A stretch of 33,694 nt of DNA from Anoxybacillus sp. (GCF_023512315.1 NZ_JAILZV010000013.1:1-33694), one strand, 5' to 3'. Numbered from the stretch's first letter, positions 24,322 to 33,104 are shown. The notes: generated by a model not told the origin, from the letters alone. Numbers and translations: made by a program.

Positions 24322-25735
24322 AGCTAACCTTTTCGCTAGCATGTGCTTGTCCGTTTAGCGTACTGTGACGCCGACCATAGAAGAAATAAACGACAAGACC
24401 GACTAATAACCACGACACGAAACCAATCCATGTCATCGCTGGCAGCTGGAGCACTAAATAGCCGCAAAACGCTACTGCTAATAGCGGAACAAGTGGAACA
24501 AGCGGTGTTTTAAACGCCCGTTTTAAATCTGGCTGCGTCTTGCGTAAAATTAGTACGCCGATCGATACGGTAATAAACGCAAATAACGTACCGATATTTG
24601 TTAGCTCCGCGAGCTTATTCAACGGAACGACACCGGCAAAGAAGGCAGCGAATAAGCATGTTAACCACGTGTTGACGACTGGCACTTGTCTTACTGGGCT
24701 AACGCGCGAAAATACTTTTGGCAATAACCCGTCCCGGCTGATGGCATAAAATAAACGAGTTTGTCCGTATAACATGACAAGTAATACGGTTGTAATCCCG
24801 GCAATTGCTCCTAATGAAATAAATCCCGCCACCCAGTCTTGATGAATGTAGTTTAACGCAAACGCTACAGGGTTTTTCACGTTCAATTGGTTATATGGAA
24901 CAATACCTGTTAATACGAGCGAAACGGCAATATACAATACCGTACAAATTAAAAGAGATGCGATAATCCCTATCGGCATATTGCGCTGCGGATTTTTTAC
25001 TTCTTCCGCAGCAGTAGACACAGCATCAAAACCGATATATGCAAAAAATACCGTCGCCGCCCCTGTCGCAACGCCTGAAAAACCAAACGGCATAAACGGC
25101 GTCCAGTTTGCCGGCTTCACATACCATACACCAACCGCAAGGAATAATAATACAACCGTTACTTTAATAATAACCATGATGGAGTTGAAGCGAGCGGATT
25201 TCTTCACTCCACGTGTTAGTAAAAGTGCAATAACAAGCACGATGAAAATCGCTGGCACATCAATATACGTTCCTTTCGCTGGATCGTAAGCACTCGTTAA
25301 TGCTTTCGGAAGTTCAATGCCAAATCCTGCTAACAATCCTTGAAAATACCCAGACCACCCGGCCGCTACCGCTGACGAAGCAACTCCATACTCTAAAATT
25401 AAATCCCACCCTAAAATCCAAGCAATTAACTCACCAAATGTTGCGTAGCTATACGTATACGCACTTCCTGATACCGGAACAGTCGACGCAAACTCCGCAT
25501 AACAAAGCGCCGCGAACACGCACGCCAGACCAGAAAGAATAAACGAAAGAACAAGTGCAGGTCCTGCATGCTCAGAAGCAGCCACTCCCGTTAAGACGAA
25601 AATACCTGTCCCAATAATCGCGCCAATCCCGAGCATGGTTAAATCAAAGGCACCTAATTCTTTTTTTAACGATGCCCCTTTTCTTCCGGCCTCTTGCAAT
25701 AAGGCCTCCACCGATTTTTTTCGAAACAAATTCAT
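24320..25735 (-). CDS. APC-family amino acid permease, copy 2
   Basis: A 471-aa permease starting MNLFRKKSVEALLQEAG, aligned without gaps to the copy at 20526-21941. Differences are mostly conservative (for example VASSAVAAG for VSSSAVAAG). Many stretches are identical at the DNA level, including a run of over 50 bp around 24462-24518 and 20668-20724. The start at 25735 is preceded by GAGGAGAGACAG, and the leader GCTGTCTC is shared with copy 1; a frame reaching 25774 has no equivalent in the paralogue. Upstream DNA differs: here two palindromes replace the clear promoter of copy 1. A similar substrate but different regulation is likely. Confidence 0.9.
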   Translation of the reverse strand: MNLFRKKSVEALLQEAGRKGASLKKELGAFDLTMLGIGAIIGTGIFVLTGVAASEHAGPALVLSFILSGLACVFAALCYAEFASTVPVSGSAYTYSYATFGELIAWILGWDLILEYGVASSAVAAGWSGYFQGLLAGFGIELPKALTSAYDPAKGTYIDVPAIFIVLVIALLLTRGVKKSARFNSIMVIIKVTVVLLFLAVGVWYVKPANWTPFMPFGFSGVATGAATVFFAYIGFDAVSTAAEEVKNPQRNMPIGIIASLLICTVLYIAVSLVLTGIVPYNQLNVKNPVAFALNYIHQDWVAGFISLGAIAGITTVLLVMLYGQTRLFYAISRDGLLPKVFSRVSPVRQVPVVNTWLTCLFAAFFAGVVPLNKLAELTNIGTLFAFITVSIGVLILRKTQPDLKRAFKTPLVPLVPLLAVAFCGYLVLQLPAMTWIGFVSWLLVGLVVYFFYGRRHSTLNGQAHASEKVS

Positions 25736-25770
25736 GTGCTGTCTCTCCTCGCTTTTTCTTGTTGAAAATT

Positions 25771-25829
25771 GCAAAAATTTTTGCGATAAAAATACTTTTT
25801 CCGTTTTATACTTTAACGCATAAAACGGA
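25771..25829. promoter_or_regulatory. Two palindromes upstream of permease copy 2
   Basis: GCAAAAATTTTTGC (25771-25784) is perfectly palindromic. TCCGTTTTAT (25800-25809) and ATAAAACGGA (25820-25829) form a perfect 10-bp inverted repeat with a 10-bp spacer, overlapping a TATAAA box on the minus strand. Neither is present before copy 1. They are candidate operator sites; no protein is identified. Confidence 0.5.
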
Positions 25830-25921
25830 TAAATTCAATCATTTTTTTCTGTTTTCTGATAGAAAAAACAGCGGGTTCATCTCTATTGTTACTCTTTCAC
25901 AAAAAAATACTCCAAAAAGAA

Positions 25922-25947
25922 AACCGACCTGCTCGCACAGATCGGTT
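25922..25947 (-). terminator. Terminator after the NSAR/menC-like gene
   Basis: Read leftward, AACCGATCTG pairs with CAGGTCGGTT (10 bp, one G-T) around a 6-nt loop, followed by TTTCTTTTT. It overlaps the stop codon and closes the five-gene minus-strand run. Confidence 0.88.
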
Positions 25948-27064
25948 ATTTCAATGATGGGCGATACGTTTTCGCAAAGGTTGTATAGCGGTCGACTTGC
26001 TGCCGGTCAACGACATAGCCAATTCCTTGTGCCTCTGGAACGGTAATCCTGCCATTATGTACTGTTACTTCCGGAAAAATAATATCCCGCTCCCAATAAT
26101 ATGAAGAAGCAGCCGTATCCCCAGGCAGAGAGAAATTAGAAAGCGTAGTTATCGCAATATTATGCGCTCGTCCTACTCCAGCTTCAAGCATTCCCCCACA
26201 CCAAACCGGGATATGGTGCGTTTGGCAAAAATCATGGATGCGCTTCGCTTCTGTCAAGCCACCTACACGACCAATTTTAATATTAATAACGCGGCAACTG
26301 CCAAGCTCGATTGCTTTTCTAGCATCTTCGCACGAATGAATGCTTTCGTCAAGGCAAATAGGGGTATTTAGTTGTGCTTGCAATGCAGCATGATCCACAA
26401 TATCGTCCGCAGCGAGCGGTTGCTCGATCATCATCAATTGAAATTCGTCAAGCGCCTTTAACCGCTCGATGTCTTTTAGTGAATATGCCGAGTTGGCATC
26501 TGCCATTAACGGTATATCAGGAAACTTCCGGCGCAGTTCGCGAATGACTTCGACATCCCATCCTGGCTTAATTTTCACTTTCATCCGTCGATATCCTTCA
26601 CACACATACCGTTCGACGATACGCAACAAATCGTCGATGCTCTTTTGAATCCCGATGCTAATACCGACATCAATTTGTTTTTTCGTTCCCCCTAGCGCCA
26701 CGCTTAACGGTACGTTCTGTTTTTTCGCAAATACGTCCCATACCGCCCCTTCAATCGCTGCTTTTGCCATGTTGTTTTTGCGAATCCCCGAAAAACGGCT
26801 GTTTAACTCATCCGGATGTTCCATAGGTGCTTGAAATAGAAGTGGCAATAGAAAATCTTCTAACATGTGCCAATTTGTTTTCACCGTTTCTTCGTTATAC
26901 CATGGTGAGTGAAACGCTACTGATTCTCCCCAGCCAGACACGCCATCCTCGTCAATCGCTTCCACTAAAATAAACTCTTTCGTCGTAAACGAACCGAAAC
27001 TCGTCGTAAACGGCGCTTTTAGTTCCATTTGCATATGCCGCAAAACTACTCGGTTTATTTTCAT
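25946..27064 (-). CDS. N-succinylamino acid racemase / o-succinylbenzoate synthase family
   Basis: A 372-aa enolase-superfamily enzyme. Catalytic residues are all present: the KxK motif (K162/K164 in [10 protein letters not shown]), metal ligands D189 ([10 protein letters not shown]), E214 (MIEQPL) and D239 (CLDES), and the second base K263 (NIKIGRVGG). These positions match characterised NSAR/OSBS enzymes. OSBS makes o-succinylbenzoate for menaquinone; NSAR racemises N-succinyl amino acids. No men genes are nearby, while an acyltransferase and an M20 hydrolase are, so NSAR is the likelier role, possibly with residual OSBS activity. The start at 27064 follows GAGGTGGAG; a frame to 27109 overlaps the GNAT gene. 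It often appears in databases as menC. Confidence 0.9.
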   Translation of the reverse strand: MKINRVVLRHMQMELKAPFTTSFGSFTTKEFILVEAIDEDGVSGWGESVAFHSPWYNEETVKTNWHMLEDFLLPLLFQAPMEHPDELNSRFSGIRKNNMAKAAIEGAVWDVFAKKQNVPLSVALGGTKKQIDVGISIGIQKSIDDLLRIVERYVCEGYRRMKVKIKPGWDVEVIRELRRKFPDIPLMADANSAYSLKDIERLKALDEFQLMMIEQPLAADDIVDHAALQAQLNTPICLDESIHSCEDARKAIELGSCRVINIKIGRVGGLTEAKRIHDFCQTHHIPVWCGGMLEAGVGRAHNIAITTLSNFSLPGDTAASSYYWERDIIFPEVTVHNGRITVPEAQGIGYVVDRQQVDRYTTFAKTYRPSLK

Positions 27065-27074
27065 CGTCTCCACC

Positions 27075-27905
27075 TCATAACGGTATATTGTCTCGTTTGG
27101 CAAGTACATAATATTGTACCGGTTCCTTCTCCGTTCGTTCTACATGCACAACCGCCCATCCTTCTTGAAACAGACGGGTAAATACAGCGCATGTTTTATA
27201 GCGCCAGTCGAACGCCAATTCGTGGTTCTTCTCTTTTATGCGTTGAAAGTGACGCGGAATGGGGACAAATAAAAACGGTTGCTCCGAAAATGTTTCCCAC
27301 TTCCTCAGGGATACGACCGCTTCTGGCTCACCTGTTCCGTGCATACGCCAATGAAGTACTTCTGCTTCTTTCGAGCGACGAATAGAAGAAACAAAGGTAT
27401 GATGCTCTTGTACGTAGCGACTATGAATATGCCATTCGACGTTAAATCGATCCGACGGCAAATGTTTATTGAGGGCGTCATCCATTTCCCCATAACAGTT
27501 TTCGATATACTCGGAACAAATGGCGCCAAGCTTCACGATATTTAAATAGGCGTTGCGGCTTTCGAGCGGATCGTACGTCCAACGAATGAGGCGGTAACCA
27601 AGTTTTTTCGCTGCCTCCGCTTGCGCTTGTTTTAGCAAATACCCAATCCCTTTGTTTCGGTAAGCTTCGTCAATGCCTAGCATATGCGAACATAAATACA
27701 CATCGCCATTTCGATACCCAGGAAAACTATAAACAAAACCGACAAGTCGCTCGACATCATACGCCCCGATAATAATGCCACCATTTTTGGCAACGGTGAG
27801 CGTTTGATGCAGCGGAATGGACGTTGATTTCCAGACGCGCTGCTCTAGTTCCGCCATTTCTTTTAACTGTTCCATCGCATTAATTGTTTGTAGCGAAATG
27901 TTCAA
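27075..27905 (-). CDS. GNAT acyltransferase, probable succinyl-CoA:D-amino acid N-succinyltransferase
   Basis: A 276-aa protein with a GNAT domain in the N-terminal half: acyl-CoA motif A is [18 protein letters not shown] (about 83-100), followed by [29 protein letters not shown]. The C-terminal ~110 residues are an extension without a motif I recognise. The start is TTG at 27905, 5 nt after GGGGAGAG, overlapping the M20 gene by 26 nt; a frame from 27935 lacks support. The NSAR gene starts 10 nt downstream. In Geobacillus kaustophilus an equivalent triad was reported to convert D- to L-amino acids, with the GNAT protein succinylating the D-form. The specific activity here is inferred. Confidence 0.82.
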   Translation of the reverse strand: MNISLQTINAMEQLKEMAELEQRVWKSTSIPLHQTLTVAKNGGIIIGAYDVERLVGFVYSFPGYRNGDVYLCSHMLGIDEAYRNKGIGYLLKQAQAEAAKKLGYRLIRWTYDPLESRNAYLNIVKLGAICSEYIENCYGEMDDALNKHLPSDRFNVEWHIHSRYVQEHHTFVSSIRRSKEAEVLHWRMHGTGEPEAVVSLRKWETFSEQPFLFVPIPRHFQRIKEKNHELAFDWRYKTCAVFTRLFQEGWAVVHVERTEKEPVQYYVLAKRDNIPL

Positions 27906-29049
27906 CGTCGCTCTCCCCTTTTGCTGGCGCCACACGAAATGTTTCCATGACCGTCCTTGCTAAAATTTCCACTCCAATCAGTAAATCATCGCGACGAAAC
28001 GTCATCTGCGGATGATGAAGACCTGGCGCTAAGTCGCATCCGAGACCGAGCATCGTCGTTTTCAACGCAGGTTTCATCACCGAGTAAAAATGAAAATCTT
28101 CCCCACCTGATGTTACGACTGGAAGTGCACACTTTTCTTGCCCGACCGTTGCAACGATCGCTTTTTCCATTAGTTGCTGTGCCGCTGGATGCACATTCGC
28201 GGCAACGATCCGAACGTTTTGTTCAAGGGAAATTTCCGCTCCATAAATCATCTCTATCCCTTTGACGACATGATGTAAATGTTCGACAAGCTGTTCCATC
28301 GTTTCGTTCGTTTGCGCTCGCAAATCAAGCGTAAAATCGGCATGTTCAGGAATAATATTGGCACTTTTCCCCCCAGCATGAAACCGCGTCATTTTAATTG
28401 ATGCTGGTACTTGCGGGTCGATGTGGATTTTGCTTAGTTCTTGCACAAGCGCACTTCCAACTTCAATCGCATTCACGCCAAGATGCGGTCGCGCCGCATG
28501 GGCTGCCACTCCTTTAATTTCACCATCAATAATTTGCGCCGCTCCGTGCAAAATCGCAGGCGCCGCATAGCCGCTACGTAATTCTTGAATCGGCCGTAAG
28601 TGCACGCCATATAAAAAATCGACGTCATCGACGACCCCTTTTTCCATCATTTTTAGCGCGCCGGTTCCCGTTTCTTCTGCTGGCTGAAACAAAATTTTTA
28701 ATTTTCCCGGCGGACGATAGCCAAGGTGGTTCAACAATTTCACAACCCCTAACGCCATCGTCATATGGGCATCGTGACCGCACGAATGGTTCGCTTTCCA
28801 TACTCCATCCACTTCTTGCCAAAGAGCGTCCATATCTGCTCGCAACGCGACGGTCAACGGACCGCTGCCAATTTCGCCGACAACCCCCGTACAATCCGAA
28901 AACGTCTGCACCCGATATCCTTCTTTCACTAACTGCTGTTTTAAAAATTCTGTTGTGTTTACTTCCTCCCAGCTAATTTCTGGGTGATGGTGCAGATGGT
29001 CAAAGATTTCCCACAATTCATGTTGAATACTTTCTAGTATGCTCCTCAT
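27880..29049 (-). CDS. M20 amidohydrolase, probable N-succinyl-L-amino acid desuccinylase
   Basis: A 389-aa M20D-family metallohydrolase. Metal-site motifs are RADMDAL (70-76), SCGHDAH (C90, H92) and QPAEE (E125/E126), with a further ligand H150 in YGVH and a C-terminal GGEDFHFY motif. The dimerisation lid domain lies around 170-290. Relatives hydrolyse N-acyl amino acids, amidohydrolase/HipO type. In this operon it would release succinate from N-succinyl-L-amino acids, pulling the racemase toward the L-form. The start at 29049 follows GGGGAGAG; a frame to 29148 would include the promoter. It overlaps the GNAT gene by 26 nt, implying coupled translation. Confidence 0.88.
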   Translation of the reverse strand: MRSILESIQHELWEIFDHLHHHPEISWEEVNTTEFLKQQLVKEGYRVQTFSDCTGVVGEIGSGPLTVALRADMDALWQEVDGVWKANHSCGHDAHMTMALGVVKLLNHLGYRPPGKLKILFQPAEETGTGALKMMEKGVVDDVDFLYGVHLRPIQELRSGYAAPAILHGAAQIIDGEIKGVAAHAARPHLGVNAIEVGSALVQELSKIHIDPQVPASIKMTRFHAGGKSANIIPEHADFTLDLRAQTNETMEQLVEHLHHVVKGIEMIYGAEISLEQNVRIVAANVHPAAQQLMEKAIVATVGQEKCALPVVTSGGEDFHFYSVMKPALKTTMLGLGCDLAPGLHHPQMTFRRDDLLIGVEILARTVMETFRVAPAKGESDVEHFATNN

Positions 29050-29079
29050 CTTTTCTCTCCCCACTATGATGACAATAAC

Positions 29080-29116
29080 TTTTGAATATATTATAATATT
29101 CAAAAAAATGTTGCAA
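29080..29116 (-). promoter_or_regulatory. Promoter with embedded palindromic operator for the M20-GNAT-NSAR operon
   Basis: Minus strand: TTGCAA (29116-29111), 17 bp, TAATAT (29093-29088); TATAAT at 29095-29090 with 15 bp is an alternative. A perfect inverted repeat TTTTGAATAT-N6-ATATTCAAAA (29080-29105) covers the -10 region and spacer, the position of a repressor site. The regulator is unknown. Confidence 0.62.
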
Positions 29117-29154
29117 TAACAAACAATTACGAAAGATGTACGAAACACCCGGTT

Positions 29155-29586
29155 TTATCGAGAACCCTTTGTTTTCGTCAATTGATTGATTACTTCCGAA
29201 AAAACGAGCCCCATTGCAATTGCGCCAGAAAGCATAAACGCTTTCGCAGCCAGCTGAATTGCCATATTGTAGTCGTTGACGACAACATGGCGCATTGCTT
29301 CATACGCCAGTCCCCCTGGCACAAGTGGTATAATGCCAGAAACGCTAAAAACCGTCATCGGCGTTTTATAAGCCCTTGCCAATAGCTGACTACCTACTGC
29401 AACAACAAAAGCAGCGAAAAACGTTGCGAACACAGAGTCTAATCCATAGTCGACTAGCAAAAGGTAAATAAACCACCCAATCATTCCGACAAATCCGCAA
29501 TGGGCAAGCAAGTTTTTCGGAACGTTAAAAATGAGACCAAACGCGGCCGTAGCAATAAAACTCATTGCAAGTTGTTTAATGTCCAT
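29155..29586 (-). CDS. Threonine/serine exporter small subunit (ThrE C-terminal half, YjjB-like)
   Basis: A 143-aa membrane protein with four to five helices. It matches the smaller half of ThrE-type exporters, with SGIIPLVPGGLAYEAMRHVV (about 83-102) as the conserved motif. In Corynebacterium the halves are fused in ThrE; in E. coli and many Firmicutes they are split as YjjP and YjjB. It lies 10 nt after the larger subunit gene, and the two probably form one transporter. Its 3' end is 105 bp before the M20 start with no clear terminator, so read-through into the D-amino acid operon is possible. Confidence 0.88.
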   Translation of the reverse strand: MDIKQLAMSFIATAAFGLIFNVPKNLLAHCGFVGMIGWFIYLLLVDYGLDSVFATFFAAFVVAVGSQLLARAYKTPMTVFSVSGIIPLVPGGLAYEAMRHVVVNDYNMAIQLAAKAFMLSGAIAMGLVFSEVINQLTKTKGSR

Positions 29587-29596
29587 CCTTTCCTCC

Positions 29597-30334
29597 CTAC
29601 ATCGCTAAAATAACGGCAATTCCTGTCCCGATGGCAAATGCGGTCAAAAACGCCTCTGCTCCTTTCGACAATCCAGCGACTAAATGCCCTGCCATTAAAT
29701 CGCGCACCGCGTTTGTAATTAGCATTCCTGGCACAAGCGGCATGACCGAACCGATAATGATTTTATCAACGTTACTACCAAACCCAATTTTCACGAGCGC
29801 TACCGCTGTAACCCCAGCAAGAAACGCTGCAAAAAATTCGGCAAAAAACTTTGTTTTTATAAGCCGATGCACATAATACAAGCCGGAAAAACCGAGTCCA
29901 CCGGCAAAGCATGCTGGCAAAACATCGCTCCATGCTCCAGAAAACATGACAACAAAACAGCCGCTAGCAACGAAAGCGGCTATCATTTGCCATATAAGCG
30001 GATACGCCACGTTTTTATTTTCGAGTTGCTTGAGTTGTGCATATGCTTCCGCAAGCGACAATTCGCCGTTGCTAATTTGCCGGGAAATGCTGTTGACAAG
30101 CGTTACTTTCTGTAAGTCGGTCGAGCGCTCGGCGATACGGATTAACCTCGCTGGTCCTGCTCCATCAATCGCAAAAATAATTCCAGTTGGCGTTACATAG
30201 CTGTGCGAATGCGGCATACCAAATGCGGCGGCAATTCGCACCATCGTATCCTCTACCCGATACGTTTCCGCTCCGCTTTGCAACATAATTTTCCCTGCTA
30301 ATAAACAAACATCCGCCACATGAATATCTTCCAT
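29597..30334 (-). CDS. Threonine/serine exporter large subunit (ThrE N-terminal half, YjjP-like)
   Basis: A 245-aa protein. The cytoplasmic N-terminal part (about 1-115) has AGKIMLQSGAETYRVEDTM, the ThrE domain signature, then VTPTGI and SISRQI. Five hydrophobic helices follow, with SVMPLVPGMLITNAVRDLMAGH near the C-terminus, a motif parallel to the one in the small subunit. It exports threonine/serine or related solutes by family. CGGAGAA precedes ATG, and an extended -10 lies upstream at 30367-30375. Its neighbourhood with a D-to-L amino acid conversion operon suggests an amino-acid theme, not proof. Confidence 0.88.
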   Translation of the reverse strand: MEDIHVADVCLLAGKIMLQSGAETYRVEDTMVRIAAAFGMPHSHSYVTPTGIIFAIDGAGPARLIRIAERSTDLQKVTLVNSISRQISNGELSLAEAYAQLKQLENKNVAYPLIWQMIAAFVASGCFVVMFSGAWSDVLPACFAGGLGFSGLYYVHRLIKTKFFAEFFAAFLAGVTAVALVKIGFGSNVDKIIIGSVMPLVPGMLITNAVRDLMAGHLVAGLSKGAEAFLTAFAIGTGIAVILAM

Positions 30335-30366
30335 GCCAATTCTCCGTTCTAATCCATTTCTCCATT

Positions 30367-30375
30367 AGTATACCA
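30367..30375 (-). promoter_or_regulatory. Extended -10 promoter of the ThrE-type exporter genes
   Basis: Minus strand TGG-TATACT (30375-30367), with a T-rich but poor -35 region. About 33 bp before the start codon. Confidence 0.5.
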
Positions 30376-30474
30376 CAAGAAAAGAAGAGAAAAAGCAGAT
30401 GAACAAATTTAGGCACATCTTTGCCATTTAGAATATACTATTATGCAATCTTTTCGTTAAGGAGGGAACGAACG

Positions 30475-31137
30475 ATGGAAAGCAATAAGACGCTTAAAAT
30501 TGGTGATCGTTTTCCAGCAGTAACCGTTCATACGACGCTCGGAGAGAAAACATTGCCGACCGATTATCGCGGAAAGTGGTTCATTTTATTTAGCCATCCG
30601 GGAGACTTCACTCCGGTGTGCACAACCGAGTTCATTTCCTTTGCCCAATGGAACGATTCGTTTCGCCAATTGAATACTGAACTGATTGGCTTATCCATTG
30701 ACCAAGTATTTTCTCATTTAAAATGGATGGAATGGATAAAAGAAAAAACAGGAGTTGACATCACGTTTCCAATCATTGCCGATCCGCTCGGCAAATTAGC
30801 AAAAATGCTTGGAATGATTGATCCTGAAAAAGGAACAAGACCAGTCCGCGGGGTTTTCATTGTAGATGAGAATGGGATCATTAAACAAATGCTTTATTAT
30901 CCTCAAGAAGTTGGACGAAATATTGGAGAAATTTGGCGCTCGGTTCACGCATTGCAAACGGCGCATTTATATGGAGTTTCCACGCCAGAAAACTGGCCGA
31001 ACAATCAGCTTATCGGTAGCCATGTCATCATTCCTCCTGCCGACACCGTCGCTAAAATAAAAGAACGCCACGAACAACAAGCACAAGGAATCGTTCAATG
31101 CCTTGATTGGTGGTTTTGCTATAAAAAACTATCGTAG
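30475..31137 (+). CDS. Peroxiredoxin, Prx6/archaeal type
   Basis: A 220-aa thiol peroxidase. The peroxidatic cysteine is C49 in [13 protein letters not shown], and the conserved arginine is in [10 protein letters not shown]. The C-terminus carries CLDWWFC (C209, C215), the pair seen in archaeal-type peroxiredoxins such as that of Aeropyrum, where one cysteine acts in resolution. It reduces H2O2 and alkyl hydroperoxides in the cytosol. The start at 30475 follows AAGGAGGGAACG; the frame continues upstream to 30421 but without a ribosome site. It is monocistronic. I saw no convincing PerR box. Confidence 0.94.
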   Translation: MESNKTLKIGDRFPAVTVHTTLGEKTLPTDYRGKWFILFSHPGDFTPVCTTEFISFAQWNDSFRQLNTELIGLSIDQVFSHLKWMEWIKEKTGVDITFPIIADPLGKLAKMLGMIDPEKGTRPVRGVFIVDENGIIKQMLYYPQEVGRNIGEIWRSVHALQTAHLYGVSTPENWPNNQLIGSHVIIPPADTVAKIKERHEQQAQGIVQCLDWWFCYKKLS

Positions 31138-31162
31138 CGAACAGCGCTTGTGCACTGTTCGC
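31137..31162. terminator. Hairpin between peroxiredoxin and globin-HD-GYP genes
   Basis: GCGAACAG (31137-31144) pairs with CTGTTCGC (31155-31162) around a 10-nt loop. The following T run is weak (TTTATG). It sits between convergent genes and begins at the last base of the peroxiredoxin stop. Confidence 0.65.
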
Positions 31163-31163
31163 T

Positions 31164-33062
31164 TTATGTCAACCGCTCTCTTGCCGTCAAAAAATCATCC
31201 CACATCGAAACAAACAGATCCACTAATTTCGGATCAAATTGCTTGCCGCGTCCATCTATTAAGATCTCTTTCACTTTTTCTGGCGGAAATGCTTCTTTGT
31301 ATACCCGCTTAGATAATAAGGCATCAAATACATCCACAATAGCGACGATCCTTCCTTCTAATGGGATTTCTTCTCCTTTTAACCCGTTCGGATAGCCACC
31401 TCCGTTCCACCATTCATGGTGCGTTCGAGCAATATTCGCCGCCATTTGAATGACTGGCAAGTCTAAGTTAGCAAGAATTTGGTGCCCGATCAGAACATGC
31501 GTTTTCATTGATTCCCATTCTTCTTTGGTCAATTTGCCGGGTTTGTTCAAAATATAATCTGGAATCCCAACTTTCCCGATATCATGAAATTTGGCAGCGA
31601 TTTCAATATGCGACACGAACTGTTCATCACATCCAGCCAGCCGAGCAAGCATGCTTGACAACATCCCGATGCGATGAACGTGATTTTTCGTGTCATCATC
31701 GCGATACTCCGCTAACTGTAGCAACCGCTCTAACGTATCAAACATCACTTTCGATTCTTTCGTCACATCTTGAATAACAAGCAGCGCTCTAGATAGTTCA
31801 AAAATTTTTGTTTGTGGCAGTATCCGAATTTTATAATAACTTATCCCACGCTCGTTCATAAATGTCGCCATCATCGGCTCCGATTTTTCTTCTAGAGCTG
31901 GACAGCCTGAACAAGGAACCGTACGGTTATGGAGCAGTTCGTAACAGCGGCGACCAATCGGATGTTCTTCATCGATGCCAAGCGTTTTTAACAATCGTTT
32001 CATTTTATCGTCAATCCACGTCAACCGCCCAAAATCAATCGTACTAATTTCGTATGCATAAATATCCAAAAAATCAAAATCTCGTAAAAATAAATACGGA
32101 CGAATAATTTCCCCCATAATAGCTAACGTAAACTTCGAAAAGCGCTCAAACGAATGAATGTACGAAACCATTTGTGGGTCGTGCAAATATTCTTTCGTTA
32201 AAAATACTTTCTTTAACGCTTCACTAAGCGCTTCTGCTGAAATATGGAAAAAACTTTCCTCATATCGTTGCTCAATAATTAGGCGACTCCAATCGCGAAT
32301 AATTAAAAAATAGGCTTCCGAATCGTAATACACTTTTTCTTGAAAAAATTGCAGCAAAAAATTGCGGACGTATGTCAAATATTTTTCTGTCTGCAAAAAA
32401 CTATACCGACTTTCTTCCCCTAACCGTCGAACGAGGGAATGATAAAAATAAGCCATAATATCGTCAATACAAAATGAAAGGTAGCCGCTAAATCGATCCA
32501 AGTTTTCTAAATCTTCATTTGTAAAACCGTGTACTTGCCGCAGCTTGTCCAATTCGTAGCACAACGGGTGGGCAGCTTTTTCAATTTCTACTGATTTGTA
32601 CGCTTCTAATGTCAGCTGCATATCAAACGAAAAAATCGTCTGAACCACAAGCAAAATATTCGTCGCTTCATTAGGGAGCACTGCGGATACGTGTTTGTAA
32701 ATAATGTCGAGATATTTCGTATAAGTAGCTAAATACCACATTAAATCAAGCCCGATTTCCGAATGAACTTTTCCGATTCGATAACGTCTTTCAATATATT
32801 CGTCATCAATCGTTGCCTCGAAACATTGATGTAAATATTCTGCCTGCGTCTTTTTTAATCTTTCTAACGTCGAGTGGCGCTGGATAACGTCACGTAATGA
32901 ATCAACCGCCCATATATCTTCGTATAACTCGCTAACAATCGCATCAATAAGCGAGAATAATATATGCCTATATTCGTGCAAATACTCCAGCCTTTCTTCC
33001 GTCACCCCCGTATAGCTCAATTGTTGCAGTCTCTTTTTATTTGTTACTCGTATTCTCTTCAT
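31164..33062 (-). CDS. Globin-coupled HD-GYP phosphodiesterase with tandem globin-like domains
   Basis: A 632-aa soluble sensor-effector. Residues ~10-160 form a protoglobin/globin-coupled-sensor domain: RIGKVHSEIGLDLMWYLATY carries proximal heme histidine H100 and the W109-Y110 pair, as in HemAT. Residues ~170-320 repeat the same helical pattern (FTNEDLENLDRF versus VTEERLEYLHEY) but have no His at the heme position. A PAS-like segment (~330-435) has GRRCYELLHNRTVPCSGCP (C373, C384, C387). HD-GYP is at ~445-625: HD at 493-494, HH at 548-549 and GYP at 556-558. HD-GYP domains hydrolyse c-di-GMP. Oxygen-controlled c-di-GMP breakdown is inferred. GGGGGA precedes ATG. Confidence 0.88.
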   Translation of the reverse strand: MKRIRVTNKKRLQQLSYTGVTEERLEYLHEYRHILFSLIDAIVSELYEDIWAVDSLRDVIQRHSTLERLKKTQAEYLHQCFEATIDDEYIERRYRIGKVHSEIGLDLMWYLATYTKYLDIIYKHVSAVLPNEATNILLVVQTIFSFDMQLTLEAYKSVEIEKAAHPLCYELDKLRQVHGFTNEDLENLDRFSGYLSFCIDDIMAYFYHSLVRRLGEESRYSFLQTEKYLTYVRNFLLQFFQEKVYYDSEAYFLIIRDWSRLIIEQRYEESFFHISAEALSEALKKVFLTKEYLHDPQMVSYIHSFERFSKFTLAIMGEIIRPYLFLRDFDFLDIYAYEISTIDFGRLTWIDDKMKRLLKTLGIDEEHPIGRRCYELLHNRTVPCSGCPALEEKSEPMMATFMNERGISYYKIRILPQTKIFELSRALLVIQDVTKESKVMFDTLERLLQLAEYRDDDTKNHVHRIGMLSSMLARLAGCDEQFVSHIEIAAKFHDIGKVGIPDYILNKPGKLTKEEWESMKTHVLIGHQILANLDLPVIQMAANIARTHHEWWNGGGYPNGLKGEEIPLEGRIVAIVDVFDALLSKRVYKEAFPPEKVKEILIDGRGKQFDPKLVDLFVSMWDDFLTARERLT

Positions 33063-33098
33063 CTACTCAAATCCCCCTATAAATCCCCTCTCTCTTCC

Positions 33099-33104
33099 AT
33101 TATA
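33099..33104 (-). promoter_or_regulatory. -10 box of the globin-HD-GYP gene
   Basis: TATAAT on the minus strand (33104-33099), about 37 bp before the start. No good -35 at 17 bp (AGTGAA), so the assignment is tentative. Confidence 0.45.

Noticed and set aside
20526..25735. A composite transposon flanked by repeats
   Set aside because: The repeats are permease genes in direct orientation. No transposase, terminal inverted repeats or target-site duplication are visible.
25946..27064. Calling this gene plain menC of menaquinone synthesis
   Set aside because: No men genes are near, while GNAT and M20 partners of the NSAR pathway are directly coupled to it. OSBS activity is kept as a possibility.
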